Positions 10,660 to 21,912 are shown, numbered from the stretch's first letter. The stretch: DNA of 64,000 nucleotides from Diplolepis rosae (GCA_030998225.1 JAPYXD010000714.1:4278001-4342000); one strand, 5' to 3'. Notes: generated by a model not told the origin, from the letters alone. Made by a program: numbers and translations.

Positions 10660-11690
10660 TCTCAATCTCCGATGCTCGTCCTGAAAAACTAGGTAGGAGC
10701 CACCACCGAAGACATTAGCGACATCCTTCTCGCCCCTGTCAAAGCATGTCAGGCACCTCCGGGGCGCTTTGCAATCACTAGCCGCGTGTCCTGTGGCGCC
10801 GCACCTCCAAGAGGCATTTCTCCTATCTGGATTGCCACAGCCGCGGGACCTATGGCCGTAACCGAGGGACCTGAAATACCGGGCGTCTTCTGCATGCTTT
10901 TGAATTCAGCATTCTACCTACCCGATTCTCATTTTTCGGAGCTGAAGCAGACGTGAGACGTCTGCCTCAGCCAGTTGGATAACCAACCAACCAAAGTGGG
11001 TGAAGAGCCTGCAGGACCCGTAGAAAGCAGCTCTGCCCAGTGACAAGCACAAGGCAGCAACGACCTCTTCTTTCTCAACTGTCTCGTCGAAGTCACTGAT
11101 TTCAAGGGATCTCTTCGAGACCAAGGCCGAAATTTCCGCCCTTTCCCCAACCGCCCGGTTGAGCGCCTTTCGGGAAGCCGAAACGTCTCACCCCTTTTTG
11201 AGGACTAGTAGGGCTTCTTTCTTCCTGGTCCTCCGGATATACAGGACTTCGAGTCCTGCCATCTGGCGTGGAGAGCTCTGACCTCGGCCTGGCGTCAGTT
11301 CCCTTAGCTTCTGGCGCAGGTTCTTTTGCCTTCTCCGACTTTTTATTTTTTTTTTTTTCCCGCTTTGTGGCCGTCTGCCATTCCCCTTATTTATTTTGGG
11401 CCTGGCTTCCGGTCACTTGGGCTTTTCTTAGTGATGGGATGGGATTCCAGTCTCTTCTGGATATCCACCCCGCTTTCTAGAAGGCACCTATGGGTGTTGA
11501 GCATGCCGCCCAACACCTCGGTAGCCTCATTTACGCTATCTTTAACCTGGCCTAGGTTGTTTTTCAGTATACCATGTTGAATTACACTGATAGCCTTGTC
11601 CAGCTCCTCCACTTTTTCACTCTACTCCTTCAGAAGCTGAAGGACGTCCTTGCGTCCCTCAGCCCCCAAAGAAGCCCTTGACTCTTAGCT
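10660..11690 (-). pseudogene. LINE ORF1 (gag-like) remnant
   Basis: Several minus-strand frames match ORF1 of the large LINE in order. Positions 11612-11391 hold the N-terminal helical part (T-E-V-L-G-G-M-L-N-T-H, then L-L-E-S-G-V-D-I-Q-K). Positions 11150-10918 hold the middle (V-S-K-R-S-L-E, then L-R-K-M-R-I-G). Positions 10910-10700 hold the zinc-knuckle region with Cys/His spacing still visible in the nucleotide sequence. Frameshifts, a shortened central Lys-rich part and stops break it. The large LINE has a single 447-codon frame here, so this copy is old or was already defective when inserted. Confidence 0.75.
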
Positions 11691-12066
11691 CTCCTAAATT
11701 TTATTTAAATTTTCCATAAACTGTTTTATCAGCGCATCGTGCGTAGAGGACGGGTCGGAATAGTTGGGAACGGGTTTCTCCGCGAATCGCAGTCCTACCT
11801 CAGTTCCCTGCGGCCCAACGTCCGCTCAGCTGGTCCCGGAATACACGGATGGACCAGACTCGCTCGGGGCAACACAGACTCCGACGTTTGTGTTCAATAC
11901 CTCACTTCCTGATCAAGATCCAGAAGGGGTTGGCTCCTGATCTCGCATGGTCCCCCACCTCGGCAGAGCTAAGCTCACATCAGCCATACCTCCTCGTGGG
12001 TCAGGAAAGACACTACCAGGCCAAGAGAAGGACTTGGTCATGGTGCCAGTCGAAGAGGAGGGATAT

Positions 12067-12076
12067 TATGATTACT
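12067..12076 (+). repeat. Target-site duplication, right copy
   Basis: TATGATTACT, identical to 10025-10034. It marks the 5' boundary of the minus-strand element. Confidence 0.75.
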
Positions 12077-12257
12077 AAGTTTTCTAAAAATATTTCTAAT
12101 AACTCAAACAATGAATATTATAACCTGGAAATCATATTTGAGAAATTCATATTATGAATATAGGGTAAGGTTCACATCGGCAGAAAGTAAGCACTTTCTG
12201 TTGTCATATCAGTTAGTCACGCATTACCTTCTAATGTGAGTACATCGGAACGCAAAA

Positions 12258-12743
12258 ATGAACGATTTTCAAGAATATTTTGATATGTTGATGATGCTGG
12301 GAGGATGCCGCAAACATTACAGAAACGCCCAAAATTTGTATGCGGCTCGTTATCCGGATAGGCAACAAAAATCGCACATGGCTTTTAAGCGATTAGCTGA
12401 CCGTTTCTGTCGCTCCGGTACAGAGAAACAAACACGAGTCAATCGTCGACCAATTGTTAATGAAAATAATGCGGCTGCTATCTTAGCTTTTGCTGCACTA
12501 AATCCACATGCAAGCAGCAGGCAAATGGAAAAAAAGAGTGGAATTAGTCAGCAATCTGTATTAAGAATCTTACATCAACACAAGTTCCATCCGTATTGTA
12601 TGCCATTACATCAGGATTTATACGGCAATGATTTCCTAAAACGCGTCAATTCCTGTAATTGGAATTGTAGTAAAATGCGCATAGATGTCTCATTTTTGAG
12701 TCATGTACTTTTTTCTGATGAATCACCAGTAAGTTTTCGTTGA
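12258..12743 (+). pseudogene. Tc1/IS630-type transposase N-terminus (DUF4817-like HTH)
   Basis: A 161-codon open frame starts at an ATG in a plausible context and shows the pattern of the DUF4817/HTH class of insect transposases: L-Y-A-A-R-Y-P-D-R near residues 28-36, N-P-H-A-S-S-R-Q-M near 80-90, G-I-S-Q-Q-S-V-L-R-I-L-H near 95-107, and H-V-L-F-S-D-E-S near 148-155, where the Asp is the expected first catalytic residue. The frame stops just after that motif, so the rest of the DDE domain is lost. Terminal repeats were not identified. A short piece of about 100 bases separates it from a mariner N-terminus in the same orientation. Confidence 0.72.
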
Positions 12744-12853
12744 AATTGACAGATGAAAAACGTCACTGTCGTAAGGTTAAACATCTGTCAACAACATAAT
12801 CTTTAAATATCAGTGAATTTTTATCAGTATAATATATTCTTTTATGTGCAAAA

Positions 12854-13135
12854 ATGTCAACGTTTGAGCCGAATAAGCGTCATTTGCGTGAACCTTCGAT
12901 TTACTTCTTTAAGTTGAAGAAATCTGCAGCTGAGGCGTATCGATTACTTGTAGAAACATATGGTGAGGCTGCCTTAAGTGAGAGAAGTTGTCGTAAGTAG
13001 TTTCAAAAGTTTAAGAACGGTGAATTTGACATCGAAGACAAAGATCGCAGCGGAATGCCGAAAGTGTGGCAAGCACGGAACTGGAAGTATTATTGGATTA
13101 AGATTCGTGCCAAACGCAAGAAGAACAATAATTGA
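12854..13135 (+). pseudogene. Mariner transposase N-terminal fragment
   Basis: From the ATG at 12854 the frame encodes M-S-T-F-E-P-N-K-R-H-L-R-E, then A-A-E-A-Y-R-L-L-V-E-T-Y-G-E-A-A-L-S-E, the mariner DNA-binding region. An in-frame TAG at about 12997 interrupts it, and the frame resumes with F-Q-K-F-K-N-G-E-F-D-I-E-D-K-D-R-S-G. Soon after, a frameshift turns the expected acidic E-D-A-E-L-E-type stretch into basic sequence. The catalytic domain is absent. It is a dead 5' fragment, distinct in sequence from the minus-strand mariner at 1985-2701. Confidence 0.82.
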
Positions 13136-13459
13136 AATAAAATATACGGTTCCGTTCTTTCACAATAAATGCCCAATGTTTGATAAAAAACGGCGGAATC
13201 TTATTTGTACACCTTATATATATATATAAATAATAAATATACGACCTGTATACAGTGTCTAATTACCTGACCTATGTTTTCGAACATTATTATGCTACGT
13301 GCGATGGACTATTCTACTATCGGGATTATTCTGACCTTTCCACGCCCTAACTGCTTAAATGTTAACTTTTCAATTTATTTCGACAAGTGAGAATAGTAAG
13401 CAGAGCTTCCCAGACTTTTGGGTGAGGGGTTATTTTATATACCTGATTTTATGTAATCA
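13136..13459 (+). other. Intronic sequence without recognised feature
   Basis: AT-rich sequence with a short TATATA run near 13215. Nothing else recognised. Confidence 0.35.
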
Positions 13460-13995
13460 AATTATTAGTTGAGAATTTATTATCGATGCTTGAAGTCGCT
13501 AGCGGCTGAATGTTTTGCGCTTGGACTGTACGTAAAGCGTGAGTCCCTGAGAAATGATTTTTGATATAGTTGCCTGTCGGCAAAGATAAAGACTGTGTCG
13601 GAAAATAGATAAATAAACGGGAAAATGTATTGTCTTTTGAACTTCCAAATCTACGAATTGCACGGGCATTCAAAACAATGGAAAAGTCCAGAAATTATTA
13701 ATTTGGTCTGGTGAATCTTACCGACTAGATGTTGCTTTATTTTGTTTCCCACAGCAATAGACCTGTTTTATTGTACATACTAAATACATATATCATTTTA
13801 CGTTTGAAATACTATTTATTTATAGTATTTATTATTATTCATCTATTTTCATTTGTAGTTTTTATCTTTTTTGATGGTAAACTCTATGAAAAATGAAAGC
13901 TGAGAGACACGATGTAAGTACAGCCTACGCGCGAGACATTCAGCCGCTAACGCCTTCAAAACATCAATGATAGATTTTTAACTATTGATTCGATT
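13460..13995. mobile_element. MITE with imperfect terminal inverted repeats
   Basis: The left end (about 13460-13560) contains GCTAGCGGCTGAATG, and the right end (about 13900-13990) contains CATTCAGCCGCTAACG. The similarity continues for roughly 90 bases of each arm in inverted orientation, including TGGACTGTACG-like sequence. The arms flank about 330 bases of AT-rich DNA. No transposase is present. Confidence 0.6.
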
Positions 13996-15655
13996 GTGTT
14001 TTAACTTTTTAGGAATCTTCTTTGTAATTTAATGGAAAACTTTCCTTCTAAAATTTTTTCGTTGATCGAAATTCGCTCGATGAACGAAATGATTGAAATT
14101 CACGAGTTTAGCAATTTATCGGAAAAAATGGATAATTTGTTTGTTTTAAATAATATTTTCAAATGGCAAGGGGCCTTCTAATTCGCAGTGAAATAAATTT
14201 ACGTGTCTGTCTTCAAAGGAGCAGCTTAATTACTGGGCCAGAAATGAAGGAAAAATGAGGAATTTGTAGGTCGTATAATAGATTATACATAAAGAAAAAA
14301 ATGCCTTATATATGTTGCGAGTAGTTTTCTAGAGGTGTTATCCAACTTGAAGTCACTTAAATTTATATATGTTGCTAAAATTTTGAATCATCTGAATTTT
14401 CATTCATTCAACCATAGTTTTTGTTGTTACAAAAACGAAAAAAAATTTGTTTATTACAGAAAAATATTTAGTTGATCTATCTAAATTATTTAATTGATTC
14501 AACGAAATTCTTTGATTGCTTCAATTTTGTTGATCAAAGCAAATATTCAAGTTAATTTTAATCAATTTTCATAATGTAGTACATTCAACCCAAAAATTTT
14601 GTCAAGTTAATAAAATACTTTGTGACTCCAACAAAATAATTTTATTCGATGAAAAAAAATATTCTGAGGGAATGAACAAAAGTTAAAATTTACGTAAATT
14701 TCAGGATAAAGATTTACTAATGTCACAACTTAACATTTTTGGTTATACATCAATTTAAGACGGGAAAATTTTATGATCCAACCTTCACTTGGGTAATTCA
14801 ATGGGCAGAAAACTACCTTTCTCTTATTAAGGCGATAATTGCTTTTCCTATCTACCTTGTTAGAAATAACCTGAAATTAAATGTACGTTTAATGTACACT
14901 TGCACATGGAATTTCAATAATTTGTAATTGAAATGAATAATTGTACGACTTTAATATACATTACAGTATACATTACAGTATACATTAGATTTGATGCATG
15001 TGTTTATGAAAATTACTATGAAAATAAATTAAATTTCAGTAACTAATTTAAAGTTTATGATATTTTATCCAGTACAAAATGCATAACACAATCTCGCAGT
15101 TCTCAAACCATATTATGATCCAAATAAGAATTTAAAATTTTTTTAAATTAAAATTTACCCTGGCAAGAAGGCTTGCATTAAAATTTCATTTCTAACCTTC
15201 TACGTCCAATGGTGAAGTGATTTTTATTGACTGCTTTTTTTCGTAACTTAAACATGCGTTCACCTGAAAGCATCTTGAAATTTATGTAATTCTTGGTTGC
15301 ATTTGTAATATAAAAATTTGATAACATTTATTACAGTGAAGTTGAATCCAAATTTGCAGAATTCCGTCTTCCATAAGAGGATTGAACCCAAAAATTTTAC
15401 AATCCTTAATTTCGGAATTCGTAATTTAAAAGTTTAAGATTCGTATTTAACACTGCCCCATACTTAAATTAATAAAAAATTTCAAATTACTGAAAAATCC
15501 AGATTAAGGTATTACGGTAGACCCTGCGAGACGGGAGTAATCAAATCAGCTCATGTGAGAGAGTTGGGGAGGGCTCGGGGGGGCAGGATGGTGACAATTA
15601 AGTACGACGCAATATATCCTTCATATTCTTGCTCTCCTCATACAATAGAGTTCCA
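13996..15655 (+). other. AT-rich intronic sequence
   Basis: A long stretch rich in TTAATT-type sequence, with repeated ACATTACAGTATACATTACAG near 14955 and TTGATTC/GTTGATC motifs between 14470 and 14640. No coding region, RNA gene or well-bounded element was supported. The open frame at 14739-14927 has no recognisable domain. Confidence 0.4.
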
Positions 15656-15944
15656 GCGCGACCTTAAAATGCTAGTAAAAATGCAAACTAACAATTCTAG
15701 CAACATTCGTATTATTTCGTAATAATAATAATAATTGTTATAATAATAAATGATTATATAATAATAATTAATTATATGATAATATTTATTATAATAATGA
15801 TTAATCGTATGGTAATAATTATTATTGGAATGATAATTCCAATGAAGTGAATCAAGATATTTAACTTTGATTTTACACTAGTGCACGTGCCCTGCAAAAC
15901 TGTTTAGCTAACGCGTTATCAACGTCAGCATTTTAAGGTCGCGC
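15656..15944. mobile_element. Small MITE with 18-bp terminal inverted repeats
   Basis: The ends are GCGCGACCTTAAAATGCT on the left and its exact complement on the right. The 289-bp body is dominated by AAT/ATT trinucleotide runs (15720-15840). No flanking duplication was clear. Confidence 0.7.
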
Positions 15945-16745
15945 CACATCCTGCCTCCGTTCCCATAGTAGTCAGCAGGAGTCAAGTACCAAATTCTCAA
16001 AAGCCCCTTCCATGCATACACCCATGACGCAAATTTTTACCGATCCTCGCCAGCATTCCTCTTCGACTTCTTGAGCGGACAAGATGTCAAGCGGGTCGGG
16101 TGGAAAAAGGGACAGGTGACTGTTCCCTCTCTCCGTCCGTGTTTCCCATCACGAATCGCGTCGTGAGAGTTACTCCGGAAGCTTCTCAGAGTCGAAAATT
16201 TGGGCACACCAGAGGGTGTTTCGGGACGTAAATTGGGCAAACGAATCGCGAAAAAACAAACTTAAAAGTTGTGTGCAACCGGCCCAGTTCGGGAGTGAAA
16301 CGAAGTGTCAACCACTGTGTTTCAAAGGACAAGAAAGCTGAAAAGCTTGTGCGCATATCGCCCCGATTTGCAAGACCACATCGGTAAAATCGGTGCGATT
16401 CGACGTATTCAAAAATTCGAAATCTCAACCTAGGGCTTGTACAAAAATTGTAACAGAATTTCGCAATAGCCCTCGGAGTGACACCTCGCGGTGTGAAAGT
16501 GAAGAGGTGCTGTGTACTGCTAGGGAAACCCAGGAGAGGGATTTATGGCCCGGGAAAGCAAGGTAAGAGTATGTATTCTCCACCTCCCTCTCTCGCGCTC
16601 TCTTTGTCTCTCTCAACTGAGCTCACAGATGACTTCCGCGGCAAATCTAAAACAATTTCTGCGACAACCTGATGTTTGTTTTTCTTAGTGAAACTATCAG
16701 AATTCCTACTAAAGCAATAGCTATTTTCGATTAAATACAACTTCA
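15945..16745 (+). other. Unassigned, locally GC-richer intronic segment
   Basis: This segment is less AT-rich than its surroundings and holds several short overlapping open frames on both strands (16037-16672), plus a CTCTCT-rich tract near 16590. No domain, splice-bounded exon or known repeat was recognised. It could be a decayed element or retrocopy. Confidence 0.35.
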
Positions 16746-16748
16746 ACA

Positions 16749-17090
16749 TTTCTTTTGTCAAAATAAAACCACCACTACCCTCGTAAATAAACTTGTGTTA
16801 TTCCACGGTAATACAAGGTCGTAACAATTTCTGTTAATTATAATTTCAACAGAATTTTTATTTATTGTGTCACATTATAATTTCAACATTTTTTTGTCAA
16901 AATAAAACCACCATTACCCTGGTGAATAAACTTGTGTTATTCCACGTTAGTGCAAGGTCGTAACATTTTTGGTTAAATGTAATTTCAACAGAATTTTTAT
17001 TCATTGTGTCCCATTATAATTTCAACATTTTTTTTGTCAAAATGAAACCACCATTACTCTGGTGAATAAACATTTGTCATTTCATGGTAA
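16749..17090 (+). repeat. Tandem repeat, three units of about 130 bases
   Basis: Three successive units share TTGTCAAAATAAAACCACC, TGAATAAACTTGTGTTATTC and CAAGGTCGTAAC, followed by TAATTTCAACAGAATTTTTA. The units start near 16756, 16894 and 17034. The third is truncated and more diverged. Confidence 0.8.
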
Positions 17091-17885
17091 ATTCGAGTTA
17101 AAAGTTCATTTGAAAACCTTGACACTTTCAGGAATTCAAGGCTAGTCAGTAAAAGGTATTTCCCCAGGAAATAGAGCTCAGAGGACGATTCCCCACAATA
17201 AATTAAATAAACAAAGTAATGCGAATTACTTTGGCTGTTTGGTCCCTTCGGCAGACAAACCAACGAAATTACTTTTCCTTTTCTCTCTCATAACACCTTC
17301 TTTCCAGGTCTTTGATTGGGATAGTTGCTTTAGTAATTTTGTTCACCTCAAAATTACCCGTTCGTAACAAAGGTACAATTAAGAAAAGATGGCGCTACTG
17401 TGCGCCATTTCTTCTTAGAAAGATACTTATTCGGAAAAAGCAATATAAAGGTTCCCAACGCTTGCGATAATCATTCACCAAGTGTGCCTTTTATACCTGG
17501 AAGTTCATAAACTTGCTCGAGTTAAAAACACTTTGCTGGGGATCATCCTTTTTAGTGAGTGAAACAGTGTACCTCTCTGTTCGCTCACCAAGGTTTTCCT
17601 TATAGTCCCTGCTTTTAAGTGACTCAAATTACTCTCATTGGCTTGTAAATCATTTCTCGGGCATTTCCGATATTGCTTATTACGAATCTGTGATGAGAAT
17701 ACCAAAGTACGAAATAGTTAAGTGTCGTACAAGTTGAAGCCGAGAGACGGCGAACGGCATCTTTTCACGTGTGAACAGCTGCTTCAACGGCAGAAAAGGA
17801 AAGGTTTTTTTTTATCATATCTTGACTGGCGTTGAAAAGTAGATAAACTACGATAACCGTAAGCGTATAAAATTGTGTGGTAAGC
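17091..17885 (+). other. Intronic sequence with one short hairpin
   Basis: Mostly unassigned. Positions 17372-17408 form a hairpin whose arms are AAGAAAAGATGGCGC and GCGCCATTTCTTCTT around a short loop. Confidence 0.45.
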
Positions 17886-18410
17886 TTGGCCATGCATCAA
17901 CATCGTTGGCAAAGCCGAATATCCATGGTTCCAACCTTCTATTCGGCATCTGCTGAAATCGGCCGGGTTTAGTTTATTATGAGCTGCTTAATCCGAACGA
18001 AACCATCACGAGAGATCGCTATCGAATACAATTGATGCGTTTGAGCCGAGCTTTGAAGGAAAACGGCTGCTATACGAGCAGAGACATGACAAAGTGATTT
18101 TGCTGCATGACAACGCTCGGTCACATGTTGTAAAATCGGTGAAAACCTACTTGGAAACGCTTAATTGGGAAGTCCTGTCCCACCTGCCGTACTCGATAGA
18201 CATTGCCCCTATCGTTTGACACTTCTACCGATCAATGACACATGACCTGGCTGAGCAGCTATTCTATTTTTATCAAGATGCCATAAAATTGTTTGACCCT
18301 TGGATAGCCTTAAAAGACGTGTCGTTTTCCCGACGTGGAATATATATGCTGCCAGAAAGATGGGCAAAAGTAGTGGCTAGCGATGGACAATACTTTCAGT
18401 TACGTGTTTT
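17886..18410 (+). pseudogene. Mariner transposase C-terminal remnant
   Basis: In shifting + frames the segment retains K-P-N-I-H-G, Y-Y-E-L-L-N-P-N-E-T-I, L-M-R-L-S-R-A-L, H-D-N-A-R-S-H-V, Y-S-I-D-I-A-P and L-P-E-R-W-A-K-V-V-A-S-D-G-Q-Y-F. These are the catalytic-domain and terminal motifs of mariner transposases, in order. At least one in-frame stop and two frameshifts break it, and the catalytic P-S-D after I-A-P is lost. It lies about 335 bases upstream of CSE1L exon B in the same orientation, and is the same subfamily as the minus-strand copy at 1985-2701. Confidence 0.85.
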
Positions 18411-18744
18411 CTACTTATTTTTAGAAATAATACATCAATTTTCACAGAAAAGGTGCGGAAACTTATTCAACATTCCAATAGATTTGAAAATCTTGGGTTT
18501 TTTATTTATGAACTACACTAGAGATATAATTTCCACTGTTTACTTTTACATTGAAATATTTCTGACTTGATTCTCCCATATTTTACTCGCTTCATATGTT
18601 AGTAAATTGTTACTGCCTTTGATCCGTTAAGTAATCGAATGTTTTTCGATCTTATGTTTTTAATGCAATGTCCTGTTGGGGAAATTTCATTTTTTTACCA
18701 GTAACAAAGTCTTTAAATAATATTTAATTAGTAATTGTTTTCAG
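18411..18744 (+). other. Distal end of CSE1L intron
   Basis: AT-rich sequence ending in a T-rich tract and TTTTCAG at 18738-18744, the acceptor for exon B. Confidence 0.6.
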
Positions 18745-18934
18745 GTGATGCTACAAAATTATTCGGAAAAACCTATAGAAAATTGGCGAAGCAAGGATGC
18801 TGCAGTGTATTTAGTAATAAGCTGTGTTAGTAAAGGACAAACACAAAAACATGGAGTAACTCAAAGCAGCGAATTGGTTTCGTTACCTCAGTTTACAAGA
18901 GAACATATTCTTCCGGAGCTTTTAAGGCCAAATG
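18745..18934 (+). CDS. CSE1L: CSE1L (exportin-2) internal exon B
   Basis: A 190-nt exon between TTTTCAG (18738-18744) and G|GTAATT. It starts in phase 0 with V-M-L-Q-N-Y and encodes N-W-R-S-K-D-A-A-V-Y-L-V, K-G-Q-T-Q-K-H-G-V-T-Q, E-L-V-S-L-P-Q-F and I-L-P-E-L-L-R-P-N. This matches the conserved exportin-2 stretch N-W-K-x-K-D-A-A-I-Y-L-V ... Q-T-Q-K-H-G. It ends with the first base of a codon, which exon C completes as Val (G|TG), giving the family's N-V-N-E-F-P-V-L-K-A-D. The open frame runs on into the intron after 18934, so the apparent C-terminus there is not real. Confidence 0.94.
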
Positions 18935-20769
18935 GTAATTCCTTTAATACTATTAAAAGCACATTATCGAATACTGATGTTGTTAGTATCATTTTCTTTG
19001 GCGTTCATTTTTTATAAAATGCACCGTCAAATTATATTTTAGATATACTCCCATGCAAGGAACTTCTTTCTTAATTTGAAAAATATCACTGTTGAGTCAA
19101 TTAGCATTCATTTTTGAAGAATAATCATCAAAGATCAACTCTAGACCATTTTGTAGAAAGTACTAGAAAGGAATATTGTCTTGACAGAACGTTAAAGAGT
19201 AGTTCTCGACTTAAGTGTCGGTAATCTTGTGCCTTTTGCCCCGTTTTGCTGTGAGTGTCTGAATCATTATTGTTAGTGTACAGAAAATTGTTTACCCTTA
19301 ATTGCGCGTATTTTCTTCTATGTACACCTTTTGGTCGGCGTTTCCCTCCTACCCTTCCCTCAGTGCGCCGCAATCGCGGTTTCAAACTTGGCGCCCATCG
19401 AAAAAACCCACAACATACGTTTCCCTAAAAGTTGAAAAATCGTTTAACCGAGAAAAGGTAACCCCAGAATTATTTTTGCATGCTATGCAAAAATGAATAA
19501 ATAAAATATTAATAAAACAAATGAAAGGAAAAGAAATTAATGAATTCAGAATCAGGGAAAATAGCAGTTAGTAGAAAAATATTTAAGGGGAAAAACCTAT
19601 GTCTCGGGTTAAAATCATAACCAAACTTTGCTTGTGGATTGAAAAAAAAGTATTCTCGTCAGGTACTCCAAAATTTGCACACACATAATTTTTTATTTAA
19701 AAATTATTTAAAAAATTTCTAATTCGCGAAAATTGTGCTTGGTTTCAAAAATTCATAGGCCCGAAATTGACTGCTCTGCGCGTAATCTTAAACGGTGTGA
19801 TATGTAAAGCCGATTCAAAGGTATCTATAGCAGAAAAGTGTTAATAAACAAGTTAAATTATCTCGTTTACTTGAGATTAAATAAATTTTTTGATTTTTTT
19901 TTAAATATTGCATCAGTATATGTAAAAAGTTCGTTTTTCTGCGATTGTTTTTTATAAAAAATATTTTCAAAAACATTTTTTTTTGCCAAATGCGTACATT
20001 TCATCAAAATCGGTCAAGTCATTCTTGGGCAATCTGTCACACCTTTTTCAAAAACCGGATTTTGTTTTTACAATATCTTATACAGTTCTAGTTTTTTCAG
20101 TATTTTCAGCCTAAAAGTCTATTGATAGTGAGATTTCATTCCTTTCAGAATGCATCCATTGAAATTGAGCAGATTTCTTTTGTCTATCAACAGAATCGAT
20201 GCACTGTTAAAAAACTCATCTATAAAATGCAAAACAAAACTAGTTTTACCGATAAACAATTTTTTTAGACTCTGAAAAGAGATGCTATAACTATTAAAGG
20301 ATTGCATCTTTAGGCTACCTACGAAATGCGCCTGCGCACCAGTGAGTATACATCGTGTAGTACTTAACAGTGCAATTTGCGCGAGTAATTTTTCTGTTAC
20401 GCGATATTTTCTTTTATCATCGCGATTAATTAACGTGGATGCTTCAAGGAAATGGATTTCTTTAAAATATTAGGAATCCGAGAGTGCGACGTAAAAATTT
20501 CGAATGTACGTATACCAAAATAAACAATTTTTCTTACTACCCTAGTCGAAAGTACGTGGTTTCGGCACCAATTTCACGACAGAAAGTCTAACTTTCATGC
20601 ATTGGTCAAGCTATATGCGCGCCCTCTATAATAGCGAGAGTAAAAACGTAAATAACCTCAAGCGTCAAAATTTGTCCGCTCTCTGCTAATGTTTATTAGT
20701 GGCAATGAGTGAATATTATTTAGAATGTAATAGTAGTGACTGAAGTGTAACAAAAGTAAAAATAAAAAA
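18935..20769 (+). other. CSE1L intron, unassigned proximal part
   Basis: Beginning of an 11.2-kb intron (18935-30095). Contains a locally GC-richer stretch with overlapping frames (19128-19496) and AT-rich sequence, with no domain or bounded element recognised. Positions 20330-20700 are also less AT-rich and may be the 5' flank of the element whose coding fragment starts at 20770. Confidence 0.4.
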
Positions 20770-20955
20770 ATGAATGACATACCATCTGATGAATCGAAAG
20801 ATGAAGAAGAAATTAATAAAAACTTTGAAACTGAAGCTCAATTAATAGTAGAAACTGACACCTTACCCAAAAAGTCCTTTGACAGATACATGCTAGTCTA
20901 TGATAAGTACCAAAGATGGAAACAAGGTAGTAGAAATCTAAACCTTAATTCATAG
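20770..20955 (+). pseudogene. Possible Crypton-type recombinase N-terminal fragment
   Basis: A 61-codon frame from an ATG preceded by AAAAAA. The N-terminal half is acidic (D-E-S-K-D-E-E-E), followed by T-L-P-K-K-S-F-D-R-Y-M-L-V-Y-D-K-Y-Q-R-W. The L-P-K-K-S-x-x-R-Y ... Y-x-x-W pattern recalls the start of the core-binding domain in arthropod Crypton-derived tyrosine recombinases. No catalytic domain follows; the next 100 bases are unrelated and lead into a foldback. The assignment rests on this motif alone and could be wrong. Confidence 0.35.
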
Positions 20956-21105
20956 ATGTATTTGATGCCTGCCCCTCCGCCCGACCAGCAGCACTTGCTC
21001 CGCTCGTGCCGCAAATGTCGGGGAAGGCATCAATATATTCCAATGGACACATGCAATTGTTTTCGTACTTTCGACCGGGTAGCAAGAAAAATAGTTACAC
21101 TATAT

Positions 21106-21202
21106 GGGCAGAAATTTGAGAGCCCTAAACTGCGTGCCATGATGCCCTCGGCTTCGCCTCGGGCATTATGGCGCGCAGTGCAGGAATCTCAACTTTCTGC
21201 CC
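21106..21202. repeat. Foldback hairpin with 42-base arms
   Basis: Left arm 21106-21147 (starting GGGCAGAAATTTGAGA, ending CCATGATGCCC) pairs with right arm 21161-21202 (GGGCATTATGGCGCGC to TTTCTGCCC) at most positions, around a 13-base loop, TCGGCTTCGCCTC. The loop and arm base are GC-rich in AT-rich surroundings. Confidence 0.85.
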
Positions 21203-21439
21203 TTGTTATGTAATATACTATTTATCCACATTACCTCATTTTCCATTGCTTCTGACAATCGAAGCATTATAAATTTATTCACTTTTAATGCTTTTAACCA
21301 TCGAAGGGTTATCAGTCGTGTTTTTTTAAAATGATTTCATAAAGCGTGCTTGAATTTTAATGAATATTATGGTTTTCATCAAAGTTGTATCCTAAAATTT
21401 CTTTAAGCGGAAATTTAAGACAGTCAATATTCTTTTTTT

Positions 21440-21850
21440 AGAGTGCATGGAAGAGAATTTGCCTCCTGCCAGTTTGACGACTTACAAGTACTTAAGGCGA
21501 ATCATTGTACTGTTTCATGCATCTCATTGTATCAAAGTGTACAATATTTGAAGTATTCACAGAGTTTACAGTATTTACAAAGTTTAAAATATACCTATAC
21601 AAAATATTGTATAAACATTGTACGAGACCAACATTATAATGTTAAAGTTTGGCCACACCGCATTCTTCATTCTCGCTTGGACTTTTTCCGAGAAGATTTG
21701 GGAGCAGTTAGTGATGAACAAGGGAAAGATTTCATCAAGATATCGCTGAAATTGGAAAGAGGTACCATGGTAAGTGGAGTTTGAACGTTTTAGCTGGAGT
21801 CTCATGACTGATAAACCAAATGCTCATCGTCAAACATGCAAGAGAAAAGG
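21440..21850 (+). pseudogene. Fragment of repetitive arthropod protein family A
   Basis: The frame at 21443-21784 contains L-H-S-R-L-D-F-F-R-E-D-L-G-A-V-S-D-E-Q-G. It continues in other frames with E-R-Y-H-G-K-W-like and C-K-R-K sequence up to about 21850. This is the C-terminal signature (H-S-x-L-D-F-F-P-E-N-L-G-x-x-S-D-E-Q-G-E-R-F) of an uncharacterised protein family found in very many copies in arthropod genomes, whose transposon class I cannot name. The same family is represented on the minus strand at 60590-61086, which covers the preceding region. Its first 40 codons here come from a dispersed repeat also present near 24800-24915. Confidence 0.6.
21490..21600 (+). repeat. Dispersed repeat with 9-base periodicity, copy 1
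   Basis: Shares AAGGCGAATC, then TGTA(C/T)TGTTTC and ATCTCATTG, with 24804-24915, followed by a short tract of 9-base units of the type ACAGTATTT / CAGAGTTT. The shared block suggests a dispersed repeat rather than chance. Confidence 0.55.
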
Positions 21851-21912
21851 TTTCTAATCAGTAGTAGCAGCTTATAATCATTTTTCGACAGAAGCTAACA
21901 ACCAATAATAAA

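Larger units (their letters stand above)
10035..12066 (-). mobile_element. RT-less internally deleted R1-clade LINE derivative
   Basis: A minus-strand retroposon of about 2 kb bounded by the 10-bp duplication TATGATTACT. Its 3' end is an interrupted poly(T) on the + strand (10034-10053), followed by the same 3' sequence as the large LINE (GAAATCTTTTATAG). The 3' UTR then jumps to sequence matching about 37198-37235 of the large LINE and next to about 37503, so all of the RT region and part of the post-endonuclease region are missing. Endonuclease and ORF1 segments follow in the normal order. The 5' part (about 11700-12066) does not visibly match the large copy. The deleted form with intact boundaries suggests it was mobilised in trans, which is inference. 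Confidence 0.78.
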
